64,000 nt of DNA from Bacteroidales bacterium (GCA_023229525.1 JALNZC010000013.1:1-64000); one strand, 5' to 3'. Numbered from the stretch's first letter, positions 42,740 to 52,401 are shown. A program made the numbers and translations. Notes: generated by a model from the letters alone, not told the origin.

Positions 42740-44404
42740 ATGAGCAAAAATTACACTGTTTCCCGGTATATTCTTTATCGCTTGCAGGAGATCGGCATTA
42801 AACACCTTTTCGGGGTTCCGGGAGATTATAACCTCGATTTCCTTGACGACGTCGTTGAAAGTCCCATCCGGTGGGTGGGGAATTGCAACGAGCTGAATGC
42901 CGGTTATGCAGCCGACGGCTATGCCCGCCTGAACGGGGCAGGAGCGGCTGTGGTTACTTACGGCGTAGGCGGACTGAGCATTCTGAATGCAGTGGCAGGC
43001 GCTTTTGCAGAGCAAGTGCCCGTGATCGTCATCAGTGGCGCCCCTCCGGCCCGGCGCAGAGAATCGGGAGCCATGGTCCACCATCTCATTTCCAATTATT
43101 ATCTCCAGTTGGACATCTTCAGGAAAATTACGGCCGATGCAGCCCTTCTTACCGATCCAAATACTGCTCCAGATGAGATAGACCGTGTTATCCGGAATTG
43201 CATCACCCGGAAACTGCCCGTCTACCTTGAACTCCCGGCCGATATGACCAATGCCTTGTGCCGCGAGCCAGGGAAGCTGGTTTATTCCACGTTATCTGTT
43301 TCCAATGGAGACAGCCTGGCAGAATGTGTTGCTGAAGCTGCAGAGATGCTCAATAATGCCGGTCATCCACTGATCCTCGCAGGAGTGGAGTTACTCCGTT
43401 TCGGACTCGGGAACGAAGCGCTTCAACTGGTTGAAAAAACGGAAGTTCCTTTTGCCACCATGCTCAGCAGCAAATCGGTGTTGCCGGAGTTACATCCCCA
43501 GTTCACCGGTATATATCAGGGTGGCTGGAGTCGTGAAGCGGTACGCCGGCAAGTGGAAGACTCTGACTGTCTTTTGTCGCTCGGGGTATGGATGACCGAC
43601 CTGGATACGGGTTTGTTCAGCATGAATCTCGACAACCGGCGGATGATTACCGTTGGAGGAGACCAGGTACGAATCGGCAGCCATTATTATCACCAGATAC
43701 AACTGGGAGATTTCATCCGGGAACTGGCCCTTGCGGTTAAACCCAGGTCTTATCTGGCTTCACATCCGGCTGAATCCTATCGTCCCAAACGACCGTTCAT
43801 ACCTGAACCTTCGCGTATTCTGACCGCGATCCGCTTATACGAATGCCTTAACTTTTATCTCGACGACCAGATGATCCTTCTGGCAGAACCCGGCGACGCT
43901 TTTTGCGCAACCCCGGAATTCCACATAGAAGAAGCCGAAAATTTCATTGTACAAGCCTATTATTGTTCTATCGGTTATTGTACACCGGCAGCTTTGGGCG
44001 TCGCTCTGGCACGTCCGGGAAAACGGCCGGTTGTCCTCACCGGTGATGGCGCCTTCCAGATGACGGCACAGGAAGTATCCACCCTGATAAGGGAGCGTTG
44101 TCCTGCAGTGATCGTGATCATCAACAATGATGGCTACCTGATTGAGCGGCGCCTCCACAAAGACGGGCCGTATAATGACATCCGGATGTGGCGGTACGCT
44201 GAAATGCCCGGAGTATTTGATGATGGGTCCTTTGCTATCGGTATCCGGGTCACCACAGAGGAAGAGATGGAACAAGCCATGAAAATTGCGGAAAAGGAGA
44301 GAAACAAACTTGTGCTTATCGAAGCATGCCTACCTTACCGCGATTGCTCTACAGGACTGGAACGACTCGGTAATGCCTTCCGGCAGGCACAACAGAAAAA
44401 ATAA
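42740..44404 (+). CDS. Thiamine-diphosphate 2-oxoacid decarboxylase (indolepyruvate/pyruvate decarboxylase family)
   Basis: 554 residues, the usual length for the PDC/IPDC family. The N-terminal domain has the cofactor-activating glutamate in GNCNELNAGYAADGYAR and the family motif FGVPGDYNLDFLDD. The C-terminal domain has the thiamine-diphosphate and magnesium motif GDGAFQMTAQEVSTLI to INNDGYLIER. The HH pair expected in the active site may be the one in MVHHLISNYY. It decarboxylates pyruvate or an aromatic 2-oxoacid to an aldehyde; the choice cannot be made by eye. It is a single-gene unit next to a GH3 remnant. Confidence 0.9.
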   Translation: MSKNYTVSRYILYRLQEIGIKHLFGVPGDYNLDFLDDVVESPIRWVGNCNELNAGYAADGYARLNGAGAAVVTYGVGGLSILNAVAGAFAEQVPVIVISGAPPARRRESGAMVHHLISNYYLQLDIFRKITADAALLTDPNTAPDEIDRVIRNCITRKLPVYLELPADMTNALCREPGKLVYSTLSVSNGDSLAECVAEAAEMLNNAGHPLILAGVELLRFGLGNEALQLVEKTEVPFATMLSSKSVLPELHPQFTGIYQGGWSREAVRRQVEDSDCLLSLGVWMTDLDTGLFSMNLDNRRMITVGGDQVRIGSHYYHQIQLGDFIRELALAVKPRSYLASHPAESYRPKRPFIPEPSRILTAIRLYECLNFYLDDQMILLAEPGDAFCATPEFHIEEAENFIVQAYYCSIGYCTPAALGVALARPGKRPVVLTGDGAFQMTAQEVSTLIRERCPAVIVIINNDGYLIERRLHKDGPYNDIRMWRYAEMPGVFDDGSFAIGIRVTTEEEMEQAMKIAEKERNKLVLIEACLPYRDCSTGLERLGNAFRQAQQKK

Positions 44405-44435
44405 TTGGTTGTTTAATCTCCGGACCAGAAAACAT

Positions 44436-44891
44436 TTATTTGACTGCAAGGTTGGTTCTAAGCCTGATGTCAGCGGATGAACTTCCAACGCTAATTTCAA
44501 AATTACCCGGATCCACTTTCCATTGCTTATCTTTCACGTCATAGTATGCAAATGAACGGGAATTAAAGTGCATCGTCACCTTCTTCTCCTGTCCGGGATT
44601 CAGGACAACCTTAGCGAATCCTTTCAATTCTTTTACCGGGCGCGGTAACGGATTGTGGGTATCGGACACATATAGCTTAATGGTTTCACTGCCAGCAATG
44701 ACATTCACCTCTGTGCGCTGCCATTCCTGGTTGTTGAGTGCAAAATGCTCGACGCTTGCAATCACACCCTGCGATTGAAGGGCTTTGATATAGCTAACGG
44801 CCAAACGGGAAGCCAGCCAGGGATCTTCTCCATAACTCTCAAAATTTCGGCCTCCGGCAGGGAACCGATGAATATTCACGCAGGGACCCAA
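44436..44891 (-). pseudogene. GH3 beta-glucosidase remnant with a large internal deletion
   Basis: A 151-codon frame joins two separated parts of a GH3 enzyme. Residues 1-65 match the TIM-barrel segment (CVNIHRFPAGGRNFESYGEDP, then YIKALQSQGVIASVEHFALNN). Residues from about 66 onward match the C-terminal fibronectin-like domain (GSETIKLYVSD, RPVKELKGFAKVVL). The intervening catalytic-acid/nucleophile regions, the N-terminal third and the signal peptide are absent; normal GH3 enzymes are about 700-850 residues. The usual KHF motif is EHF here. It cannot be an active glucosidase. The in-frame join near 44693 points to a clean deletion. Confidence 0.85.
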
Positions 44892-44967
44892 ACATTTTTA
44901 CCTCCCGGATAAGCATCCTGAAATTCGATTATTTAAAATTAGAAATTTTTTTTATCCTGTGATCTCT

Positions 44968-45741
44968 TCATCTACATTCTTCCACACAAAACACCTCCGT
45001 TTCCTCGTACCGCGACGCAACAACGATTTTTGTGCCTTTTGCATGCCGGCTGAACAGGTCATATACCAGCTTTGGGTGGTTATTTACGGCCGAAAGATGC
45101 GAAAGTACCAGAAGTTGCATCCAAGGTGACCGATGGGTGTTGAAAAGGTCCAACGCCTGGTCGTTCGAGAGGTGTCCCTCGGCGCCCCGGATCCGCCGTT
45201 TCAGATAAAGCGGATAACGACCCCTTTCCAGCATTTGTTCATCATAGTTTGCTTCCAGGAAGGCTGCATGACATTGGCTGAGGTGATGTATAACATGTTC
45301 ACATGCTGTACCGATGTCCGTGAAAACACCCGCTGTAATATGGTCAGCGCTTATCGTAAAACTATGTGGTTCGGAAGCATCATGCCGTTTGGGAAATGGA
45401 TTCACCCTGAGATCGCCAATATGAACCGGCATACCTGTGGTAAATGGTTTTATCATCTGCGGATCCAGGTTCAGACGGCTGTTTCGCCAGGTTGCCCCAG
45501 TAATATATACGGGTATCCCGTATTTATGTGAGAGCACCTCAACACCTCGGGTATGATCGGTATGTTCATGCGAGATGAATATGGCTTTAACATTCCGGAT
45601 GGATAATCCCAGCCTGATCATCCGCCGCACTGTTTCCCGGCAGGAAATTCCGGCATCGATCAGCACAGCATCCGGCCCGTTACCGATGTAATAACAGTTT
45701 CCATTACTCCCTGAATTGAGCGAGGCAAGGTAGAGGGGCAT
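44968..45741 (-). CDS. MBL-fold metallohydrolase, YycJ/WalJ-like
   Basis: 257 residues. The metal-binding motif SHEHTDHTRGVEVL is near residue 57 and further ligands are in HDASEPHSFT and VLSHLSAVNN. The N-terminal pattern LASLNSGSNGNCYYIG is typical of the YycJ-like group, thought to be a nuclease-like or DNA-repair-linked hydrolase. It starts after the TonB-domain gene with a 17-base gap on the same strand. Confidence 0.9.
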   Translation of the reverse strand: MPLYLASLNSGSNGNCYYIGNGPDAVLIDAGISCRETVRRMIRLGLSIRNVKAIFISHEHTDHTRGVEVLSHKYGIPVYITGATWRNSRLNLDPQMIKPFTTGMPVHIGDLRVNPFPKRHDASEPHSFTISADHITAGVFTDIGTACEHVIHHLSQCHAAFLEANYDEQMLERGRYPLYLKRRIRGAEGHLSNDQALDLFNTHRSPWMQLLVLSHLSAVNNHPKLVYDLFSRHAKGTKIVVASRYEETEVFCVEECR

Positions 45742-45758
45742 AGGTATAACCAGGAATT

Positions 45759-46304
45759 TTACAATTGAATAGTGTAATTATATATTACCGGACTCTCATT
45801 CTTTTTCTTCGGTCCGGCTTCAGGTTTATCACGCTTATTGGAAGTTGTAAAGGTGTAACTGATACTCGACGATTTAGGAAGATGGAAATTGATCGTGGTT
45901 TTTGACGTCATTTTAACGCGCACACCTCTGTTCTTCACTTTCTCAAACCGGAGTAGACTGACAACCCGGAGTGCCTCTTCATCGCAGCCATAACCTAGTC
46001 CTTTCAAAATGCGTGGGTTGTCCACGTCACCATTGTCATGAACGTCGTATTCAACAATAACAAAACCTTCCACTTTTGCTTGAAGTGCAGATTCAGGATA
46101 GCGCAGGTTTTCTGCAATAAACTCCCTGAAAGCCTTATTCCCTCCAGTGTATTTTGGCAGTTTAAGAAAACGTTTTTTTTGATGGTGATCAAGCATGATC
46201 CATATGATTTTATCCCGTTTATCTTTTTTAACGGGAGAACGAAGGTAGAACTTTTTCTCGTTGATGGAAAGGGTACTGATTTTCTTTATAGATCCCTGTG
46301 TCAA
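45759..46304 (-). CDS. TonB C-terminal-domain protein without membrane anchor
   Basis: Up to 181 residues. The TonB C-terminal signature is present: FIAENLRYPESALQAKVEGFVIVEYDV, GYGCDEEALRVVSLLRFEKVKNRG (seen as separate motifs), and VKMTSKTTINFHLP. There is no N-terminal transmembrane helix or proline-rich spacer, so it is not a classical energy transducer. The longest frame would begin with TTG at 46304; an ATG at 46196 (MLDHHQKKRF) is the alternative. A basic C-terminal extension (NKRDKPEAGPKKKNE) is unusual. Confidence 0.65.
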   Translation of the reverse strand: MTQGSIKKISTLSINEKKFYLRSPVKKDKRDKIIWIMLDHHQKKRFLKLPKYTGGNKAFREFIAENLRYPESALQAKVEGFVIVEYDVHDNGDVDNPRILKGLGYGCDEEALRVVSLLRFEKVKNRGVRVKMTSKTTINFHLPKSSSISYTFTTSNKRDKPEAGPKKKNESPVIYNYTIQL

Positions 46305-46404
46305 ATGATATCGAATGAATTCATGTCAATAAATAATTTTATAACACAATATCCGTTCATTACGATATCTTTCATCCCGGATCTATTAAATTTATATTAT
46401 TAAA

Positions 46405-46713
46405 ATGAAGAAAACATTTTTTGGTTTAATGGTTTGCGCAACCCTGATGGGAGCCTGCAGTAAGAGTTCCAACAGTTTTGTACCCGATTGCAGCGGGAGT
46501 ACAAAATCATTCAGTAATGATGTTTTACCGGTATTTCAAAGTGCCTGTGTGAGCTGTCATTCGCAATATTCAGGTTATTCACAGATATCGGCAGCTAAAA
46601 CTACTATCAGAAGCAAAATCGTTGATGGCAGTATGCCCCCGGGAAATTCATTATCAACTGCACAGAAGAACAATATTGTTTGTTGGATTGATAATGGCGC
46701 TCCCAATAATTAA
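46405..46713 (+). CDS. Monoheme c-type cytochrome-like lipoprotein
   Basis: 102 residues with a lipobox (LMGAC, C18) and one heme-binding motif CVSCH about residue 49. A methionine in DGSMPPG could be the distal ligand, as in short cytochrome c domains. A disulfide or second cysteine is in IVCWID. Small lipoproteins of this type shuttle electrons at the periplasmic face of a membrane. It stands alone between convergent genes, about 1.2 kb from the multiheme locus. Confidence 0.8.
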   Translation: MKKTFFGLMVCATLMGACSKSSNSFVPDCSGSTKSFSNDVLPVFQSACVSCHSQYSGYSQISAAKTTIRSKIVDGSMPPGNSLSTAQKNNIVCWIDNGAPNN

Positions 46714-46763
46714 TCAATCCCAATCAAGGCATACAGCTGTAGTATAGTCCTGCATGCAATGTC

Positions 46764-47513
46764 TTAAAATTTCCTGATGCATCGTACATTGAGATAGCTG
46801 TTTTTACTCGTCCAGCCTACATTTGGCGGTTCAATATCAAATTCTACAATCCATGCCCCTGGAATTGATTGTTCTGTCGAACTCCAATACCAAAATGGAG
46901 CAAATCCACCAATGATCGACTGGTGCACATACACTGAATCCAGTTCGTCAACCGAAGGAAGAAACCAATCGGTAAATCCGCCGGTTGTCAATGTGTCACA
47001 TACACTTGCAGCAATACCCGGAGTCGGGCATACCGCGAGAATTGCAGCTGTGTTCGTAGCTCCGGTACCCAGGGCAGTTCCGTTGGCCCCTGGTATGGTA
47101 TCTGTATCACAACCATAAAGATAATAATCTGGTAGGTCCGTTTCCGATGCAATTAATCCATGCTGGCCTGAAGGATCGAGATAGAAAACAACTCCCCCTC
47201 CCACATGTTGTCCCAAATAATAAGTTGAGGTGTTTATTTTTAACCATCCTACCCCGTCAAATATATATAGTCCGTTCCCGAATGGTCCATTTGCGGTTAC
47301 ATAAATCAATAAACCGGTTGTTGCATTCAAGGGTCGGTTGTTATAATCGATCCTTGGAAGTAAAAGTCCCTTGTTTTCAGATTTTATTTCAAGCATTGCC
47401 GAAGAATCCGGAGCGCTTCCGTCATTATTTATTGATACCTGGCCCACTGCTGGCATATTGTATAACAAATGCATTAAAACCACAATAAACAAAAAATGAT
47501 AAAGTGTTTTCAT
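46764..47513 (-). CDS. Secreted DUF1566/Lcl-type surface protein
   Basis: 249 residues: signal peptide (FLFIVVLMHLLYNMPAVGQ), a repeat often found in Bacteroidota exported proteins (MLEIKSENKGLLLPRIDYNN), and a C-terminal DUF1566-type domain with GHGLIASETD-like GQHGLIASETDLP, GFTDWFLPSVDELDSVY and WSSTEQ to VRCIRKF. Such proteins are predicted to be surface-exposed or adhesin-like. No T9SS tail is present. Function unknown. Confidence 0.8.
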   Translation of the reverse strand: MKTLYHFLFIVVLMHLLYNMPAVGQVSINNDGSAPDSSAMLEIKSENKGLLLPRIDYNNRPLNATTGLLIYVTANGPFGNGLYIFDGVGWLKINTSTYYLGQHVGGGVVFYLDPSGQHGLIASETDLPDYYLYGCDTDTIPGANGTALGTGATNTAAILAVCPTPGIAASVCDTLTTGGFTDWFLPSVDELDSVYVHQSIIGGFAPFWYWSSTEQSIPGAWIVEFDIEPPNVGWTSKNSYLNVRCIRKF

Positions 47514-47572
47514 AATTAATCCTCGTTAAAAATTATTATTCGAATGTATTTCTATCCAAATTTCTTCGGAAC

Positions 47573-47598
47573 TCAAGATTTGGCGGGGCAAATCTTGA
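47573..47598. other. Perfect 10-bp hairpin upstream of the DUF1566 gene
   Basis: TCAAGATTTG (47573-47582), loop GCGGGG, and CAAATCTTGA (47589-47598). It lies 60-85 bases upstream of the start at 47513 with no T tract on either side, so it is more likely an operator or leader structure than a terminator. Confidence 0.4.
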
Positions 47599-47899
47599 AT
47601 ATTATTGTCGGCCGTTTTGATTAAACTCCCGGATAAAGATCCGTCGATGACAAAGTTAATATAAAAACACCTAATTGAATATTTAGATATGTAAAATATT
47701 CACCTCATTACCAGTTTGGTCCTGATCCCGGATGCACCCTCTTCCATCGCAGAAACAGGCCATTTAAAAATCAGTATTGAAGACAGGATCACATTTCGTT
47801 AAGGTAGTTGCTGAAGATAAAACCGAGATGGTCAAATTGATCAAAATGAGGTAAGATAATTATCCAATCCCCGTTTACTTTTCAAATGAAGGAAGTAGC
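47599..47899. other. Intergenic gap with possible degraded coding traces
   Basis: No gene is convincing in these 301 bases. On the plus strand short readable pieces (LVLIPDAPSSIAETGHL near 47716, and VAEDKTEMVKLIKMR ending near 47853) lie on either side of a stop, which could be the decayed end of a lost gene or chance. No repeat or terminator was recognised. Confidence 0.3.
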
Positions 47900-48787
47900 C
47901 TACCGGTTATAGTTTCTTTCGGAATGACATCCCGGGGCGCATGTACCGCCGTTCTCCTGTGATACGAAATGGATGGGCATTTCCCATTTACCGAAAGGAA
48001 CCTTTTCGGCGATCAGTTGTGGGTTTAAGGCTCCGTGGACATTGTGGCAACTGATGCAGGTTCTGCTTTTACTGCCTTGGAGATGAAGATAATGCAGATT
48101 CTGCGTGCCACTCCTGAAACCCGTAGCAGTTCCGGTAGTTTTCAGCAGGAGCAAATCGCTGTTGTGGCAGGTAAAACAGACCAGGAAGTTTTCCTTGTGT
48201 GCTGAAGTATAAATCCCCTCGGGGAATGAACCATTCAGGATGAACGGGTTTGATGATCCGTGGGGCGTGTGACAGGCTGAACATCCCGGATTGGTTTTTC
48301 CACCGTGGAAATAGGTGCTGTTGATCACGTTCTTGCGGATATTCATAATGGGTTTGTTATCGGCGGTGACCGACTTGTTATGGCAGGTGAGGCAGGTTTT
48401 TGTCTCTTCGGCCAGCAGCAGTTTCTTTTCTGCTGATGCATGCGGAGAGTGGCAGTTCATGCAATTCTTCTCAGCAGTCACTGGTGGATGGGGGTGAGTG
48501 GCTTCTTGTGTAGCGGCCTGAATGTCGTCGTGGCAACTGAAGCATAGATCCGGGGTTTGTGCAGCCAGGGAGAAGCCTTTTTCTCCTTGGGAAGGGTGGG
48601 TATTACCGTTAGGCTTATGACAAATTCCGCAATTTTTTACAGCTGCTACATGTTTATACTCAGGTTCCATCAATTTTGAATGACATTCGAGGCAATCCTG
48701 TGGATTTTTATACGGGACGGAGCTAAATACCAGGTTCAGTCTGGCCATATCAAACACAATAAAGATCATGACCAGGGAGAGTCTCAT
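47900..48787 (-). CDS. Multiheme cytochrome c with 8 CxxCH and one CX3CH motif
   Basis: 295 residues with an N-terminal hydrophobic export sequence. Eight canonical heme motifs are CLECH, CGICH, CFSCH, CMNCH, CLTCH, CSACH, CFTCH and CISCH. Several are followed by PH (CMNCHSPH, CSACHTPH), the doubled-CxxCH module. The final motif CAPGCH has three residues between cysteines and ends ERNYNR. Expected in the periplasm or at the surface as an electron wire. Its start overlaps the stop of the barrel gene by four bases (ATGA), so the two are translationally coupled, as expected for a porin-cytochrome complex. Confidence 0.9.
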   Translation of the reverse strand: MRLSLVMIFIVFDMARLNLVFSSVPYKNPQDCLECHSKLMEPEYKHVAAVKNCGICHKPNGNTHPSQGEKGFSLAAQTPDLCFSCHDDIQAATQEATHPHPPVTAEKNCMNCHSPHASAEKKLLLAEETKTCLTCHNKSVTADNKPIMNIRKNVINSTYFHGGKTNPGCSACHTPHGSSNPFILNGSFPEGIYTSAHKENFLVCFTCHNSDLLLLKTTGTATGFRSGTQNLHYLHLQGSKSRTCISCHNVHGALNPQLIAEKVPFGKWEMPIHFVSQENGGTCAPGCHSERNYNR

Positions 48788-50751
48788 TTCCTGTACCAGT
48801 TAAAGTTTCTCACTATTTGAATAAATCCGCCCACATAATTGGTTTGCTCATGGAGATAATCACGCCGGAACACCTCCACGCCAACTTTAAAGAATATCTG
48901 ACGGAAAAGTGTGGTGAACTGGACACGACCGGTTAACAGGTTAAGGTCGATCTGCTGGCCTATTTGTTTACGATAACCGAATTCTACGGAAAGAGTACTT
49001 TGATGCGCAAACTGGTATCCAACATTCCCGGTCACATCAATGAACTGCTGGCGTGTATTCTCAGCCGTCAGGTTGTAATCGCGCATGTTCCCGCTGAGCG
49101 AAATGGTAACCTTGTATCCTAAATTTCCCTGCAGCTGTGCCCAATAACGGATAAGACGGTAGGGCACGATCGTACTCTGGTAATTCTCGAATTCCACACC
49201 GCCACTGGCAAACTTGTACTCAAGACGGCAGCCGTAAGTAGTTTGGGTGAAATAGTTCAAGGTAAGGTACTCCGCGGTTGTCAGGTTTGAATACCCCTGG
49301 TCGGCCCACTTGAAATATATCTCAAACAGGCGGTTGAAGAACGACACGCTGGCGTTGATGCATTGAAAATTGACATCATACTGATAAGACCCCGGGAGCA
49401 TGGCAACATAATCAACGTATACGCTCCCTTTATTTGGAATTTGTCCACCCGGCATACGCTGGATTTCCAGGAACGTGTTGCGCTGGATCAACACATAATC
49501 GAAATTGGGCTCATAGATGATCGTTCCGGTAACATCCTTCACAACTACCGAATTGAGATCAATATTGGCCTGGTTTAGCAAGGTCATCTGACCGTCAGTA
49601 AGCACGTGCTCTTCGTGCAGGATAGGCTGGGGAACAGGTTCACTTGTATGTTTCTGACGTTGCCAATTATAAGTATAACCCAGCATCAACCTGCCTTTTA
49701 AGGGGATTTTCTTCTCATAGTTTATATTGATACCCGCGATAAGGTTATTCTCTTTATAAAATGTATGACGGATCTGGTTATATTCCAGCGACAATCCCGA
49801 ATTGAGGCTTTCGTACAACCGGTGACGCAGCATGGCCCGGATCGCATTCTGATTCATTTCCTGCGAATCCCTGCGGTAATCGTAAAAGTTATAACTTGTG
49901 CTTAAGCTGAAGCGTTTTGGGAGGTTCAGGTTTATGCTTTCATCTACCTGGATCCTGCGAAAAACGTCGGAGCCCCGCTGATCGATACCGGAAATTGCTG
50001 AGATAAAGCTGTAATTGCGCTTTTTATCGAAGGAAATAGTATTGTTGAGACTCAGGTTATCGGAGATATTCCTTGATTCAGCGATGTTTACATCATTCCT
50101 TGAATAGTCATTGTGAAAATAAATGAGTTGGCTGTTATCATAAGCAGAAAAGGATTTGTCGATCCGTGCCTGGATGGTTTGCTGTTGGGTGATGAATGAA
50201 CGACCGGTAAGGATCTCAGTTTCGTACCATTTCCCCTGTTGGTAAGAGGCCTGGATGGGAAGGATCTTGTTCATCCAGATAAAATTACCTCCAAAGTTGA
50301 TGGTATTTGAGTGGATATTTGATAGGTTTTCACGACTGGTGTATACATTGTTATAGTTGAAAAAACCACTGAAGTTAATGGTCTTCTGGCGAAAGAAAGT
50401 GAGGGTGGCATCCAGTTTTTCCATAGTTCGTACCTCAGCCTGGTCGGGGATGACGAGAAAAAGATCCTTTCCGATAACCGGGTTGAATTCTCCGCCCAGG
50501 TGGAGCGAGATAAAATCAGGATGAATGAAATAACTGTCGGTGTTAAGTAGTATCCCACCATAAAACCGTGAACTTTCTTGGGTGTTGTAGATCTCGTTGG
50601 AATATCCGGCCTGGTAACGGTAATCGGCCCCAAGTTTCACAGCGCCATTTATCGAGTTGAGCGCCCAGAACCTCCGGGAAATGGAATAATTCTGGGATAA
50701 TCCCAGTGCGGGCAAAAGCAGCATTATGCAAAAAAAACGCAAGCCTTTCAT
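48784..50751 (-). CDS. Large outer-membrane beta-barrel, MtrB-like in context
   Basis: 655 residues with a signal peptide (FFCIMLLLPALGLSQ) followed by dozens of alternating strands with aromatic girdles (FNWYRK at the end, NFGGNFIWMNK, QFTTLFRQIFFKVGVEVF). There is no plug or TonB box. It lies between a 5-heme lipoprotein gene and an 8-9-heme cytochrome gene. In porin-cytochrome conduits such a barrel sheathes a multiheme cytochrome through the outer membrane, so that role is inferred from neighbours. Direct sequence similarity to MtrB or Geobacter conduit porins could not be checked. A CxxC motif typical of MtrB was not noticed. Confidence 0.75.
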   Translation of the reverse strand: MKGLRFFCIMLLLPALGLSQNYSISRRFWALNSINGAVKLGADYRYQAGYSNEIYNTQESSRFYGGILLNTDSYFIHPDFISLHLGGEFNPVIGKDLFLVIPDQAEVRTMEKLDATLTFFRQKTINFSGFFNYNNVYTSRENLSNIHSNTINFGGNFIWMNKILPIQASYQQGKWYETEILTGRSFITQQQTIQARIDKSFSAYDNSQLIYFHNDYSRNDVNIAESRNISDNLSLNNTISFDKKRNYSFISAISGIDQRGSDVFRRIQVDESINLNLPKRFSLSTSYNFYDYRRDSQEMNQNAIRAMLRHRLYESLNSGLSLEYNQIRHTFYKENNLIAGININYEKKIPLKGRLMLGYTYNWQRQKHTSEPVPQPILHEEHVLTDGQMTLLNQANIDLNSVVVKDVTGTIIYEPNFDYVLIQRNTFLEIQRMPGGQIPNKGSVYVDYVAMLPGSYQYDVNFQCINASVSFFNRLFEIYFKWADQGYSNLTTAEYLTLNYFTQTTYGCRLEYKFASGGVEFENYQSTIVPYRLIRYWAQLQGNLGYKVTISLSGNMRDYNLTAENTRQQFIDVTGNVGYQFAHQSTLSVEFGYRKQIGQQIDLNLLTGRVQFTTLFRQIFFKVGVEVFRRDYLHEQTNYVGGFIQIVRNFNWYRK

Positions 50752-50765
50752 CCCTTATTCCTGTT

Positions 50766-51320
50766 TCAGTTTAAAAAATACCGTTTATTCCCACCATGTG
50801 GATTATGACAAGTTGTACATGGCGATTCACCGATCTTCTCATGCTCCGGAGTTGCAAGGATACGGTCTGATTCATGGCAAGTGAAGCATAGCGCTTGTCC
50901 TGTTCGCAAAAGCAATTTTGGGTTCTCCGAATTGTGTGGGCTATGGCATTTGGTACAATTACCGGAGACCACTGGTCCATGCTCGAATTTCCCGTCATAC
51001 GCATCATGACACTGATAGCAAAGACCAGGTTGAGGTTCGATCATGTTCCCAGGACGGTTGGGATCGTGACATACCCCGCATTTTTTAAGGGCAAACGGTG
51101 GATGTGCCGGGTGCTTCGATGCAGCAGTATTGGCAGCCAGTTCATTTAACAGGGCGGAATCCGATTTATTTCCGGTCTGTTTTGCAACCATTTTAACCGA
51201 ATCATTCTTTTCGGGCACACCGTCGAAGAAGACAGTAAGCATCCTGTGCGAACATCCCAGTAAAAAGGAAAAAATGATCACTATCAGAGAAAGAGATATG
51301 TTTTTTTTTACCGGTGTCAT
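50766..51320 (-). CDS. Pentaheme cytochrome c lipoprotein
   Basis: 184 residues. A lipobox LLGC (C23) follows a hydrophobic helix. Five heme motifs are CGVCH, CYQCH, CTKCH, CFTCH and CTTCH, the last four forming doubled-CxxCH units (CTKCHSPH, CTTCHNPH). The roughly 60-residue spacer before the first heme is unstructured-looking. It is probably anchored in the outer membrane, facing either side. It is encoded 14 bases upstream of the barrel gene and 11 downstream of the NHL gene, so it is co-transcribed with both. Confidence 0.9.
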   Translation of the reverse strand: MTPVKKNISLSLIVIIFSFLLGCSHRMLTVFFDGVPEKNDSVKMVAKQTGNKSDSALLNELAANTAASKHPAHPPFALKKCGVCHDPNRPGNMIEPQPGLCYQCHDAYDGKFEHGPVVSGNCTKCHSPHNSENPKLLLRTGQALCFTCHESDRILATPEHEKIGESPCTTCHNPHGGNKRYFLN

Positions 51321-51331
51321 CGTTATGTGTT

Positions 51332-52401
51332 TTATTTCGGGCTGATTGCACCGTACACATTGATCTTGTCGGGTCCGTATTGGTTGGTTACAAAGATGAG
51401 ATAGTTAAGATTGTAAGCCTGATCCACATATTTATGGAAGTATTTCAGATTGTCATAATCGATGGTCACCTTTGCCGGAAGCCACATATCACCGGGGCCT
51501 TGATAAGGTCCGCCGAAAAAGAGCAGTACGCGACCAGTTTTATCAAAAATCTGCGTATTCTCGAAACTTGCATCCACCACATACAGGTTCTCTTTTTTAT
51601 CTACGGCGATACCTTTGGGTCGTGCAAACTGGCCAAGGCCGCTCCCGTTGCTTCCCACAGATGACAAGTATTTCCCATCATGGGTATAGGTCTTACATTA
51701 AAATCACCGATATCACTTACATAAACCTTATCGGGTGTAACATAAATGTTGGCCGGAGAATAAAGGTAACCAGGCTGACCCTGTTCGGCGTCAGGGAACG
51801 TATAGAGAAGTTCACGGGTATTCTTTTTATAAACGTTGATCCTGTTGTTTTTGATATTGGTTACCCAGATCGTATCGCCGGTCACAAAGACATCGGTCGG
51901 CTTAAATTTATCGGTCTCGCCAAAAGCGCCTATATAGGTTCCGTCCGCTTCAAAGACAACTACTTGCATTCGAATTCCATCGGCAACATATAGTTTTCCG
52001 GTATCGTCCACGAAACAATTGAGTGGAAGTTTGAGTTTCCCGTTGCCTATCGGTTCGAAATAGGTGAAGGTATTTTTCTCAAGGTCGATCACTTCAATGA
52101 GACCCATGCCTGTATCACAGATATAGATCTTTCCTCCATGCATAGCAATACCGTATGGTTTTTTAATCGGCTTTACCGGGGATTCGCCAAAAATGAACCG
52201 CGAAAATGCTGATTGTTTACCGGTGCTGTTCTCGGAACTGCTGAAAGAAGTCAGAAACTGGATCCTTGCTGTGTCTGGCGGGGGTGGGTAGGTAACCACT
52301 ACTTTAAAGGTGGACGTTTTATGCAAACGCCTCGAGCAACCTGAAAAAAGCAGGAATAGGATTCCCGGGATCAGCAATACGGTAAGAATTTTTCTGTACA
52401 T
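51332..52401 (-). pseudogene. NHL-repeat beta-propeller lipoprotein, frameshifted
   Basis: The first frame (52401 leftward) has a lipobox (LFSGC), a Pro-rich segment and NHL blades (KPYGIAMHGGKIYICDTG, GKLYVADGIRMQVVVF, DKVYVSDIGDFNV). The second frame carries on in phase with the fold: TYTHDGKYLSSVGSNGSGLG, then FARPKGIAVDKKENLYVVD and the remainder to 51332. A single A missing from the short A run near 51693-51695 would restore NVKTYTHDGKYL. It is therefore either a recent inactivating deletion or a sequencing error. The intact protein would be about 355 residues, comparable to the homologue at 58072-59079. Confidence 0.82.

Noticed and set aside
42656..43084. 142-codon minus-strand frame opposite the decarboxylase start
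   Set aside because: It is antisense to a conserved enzyme and covers that enzyme's promoter.
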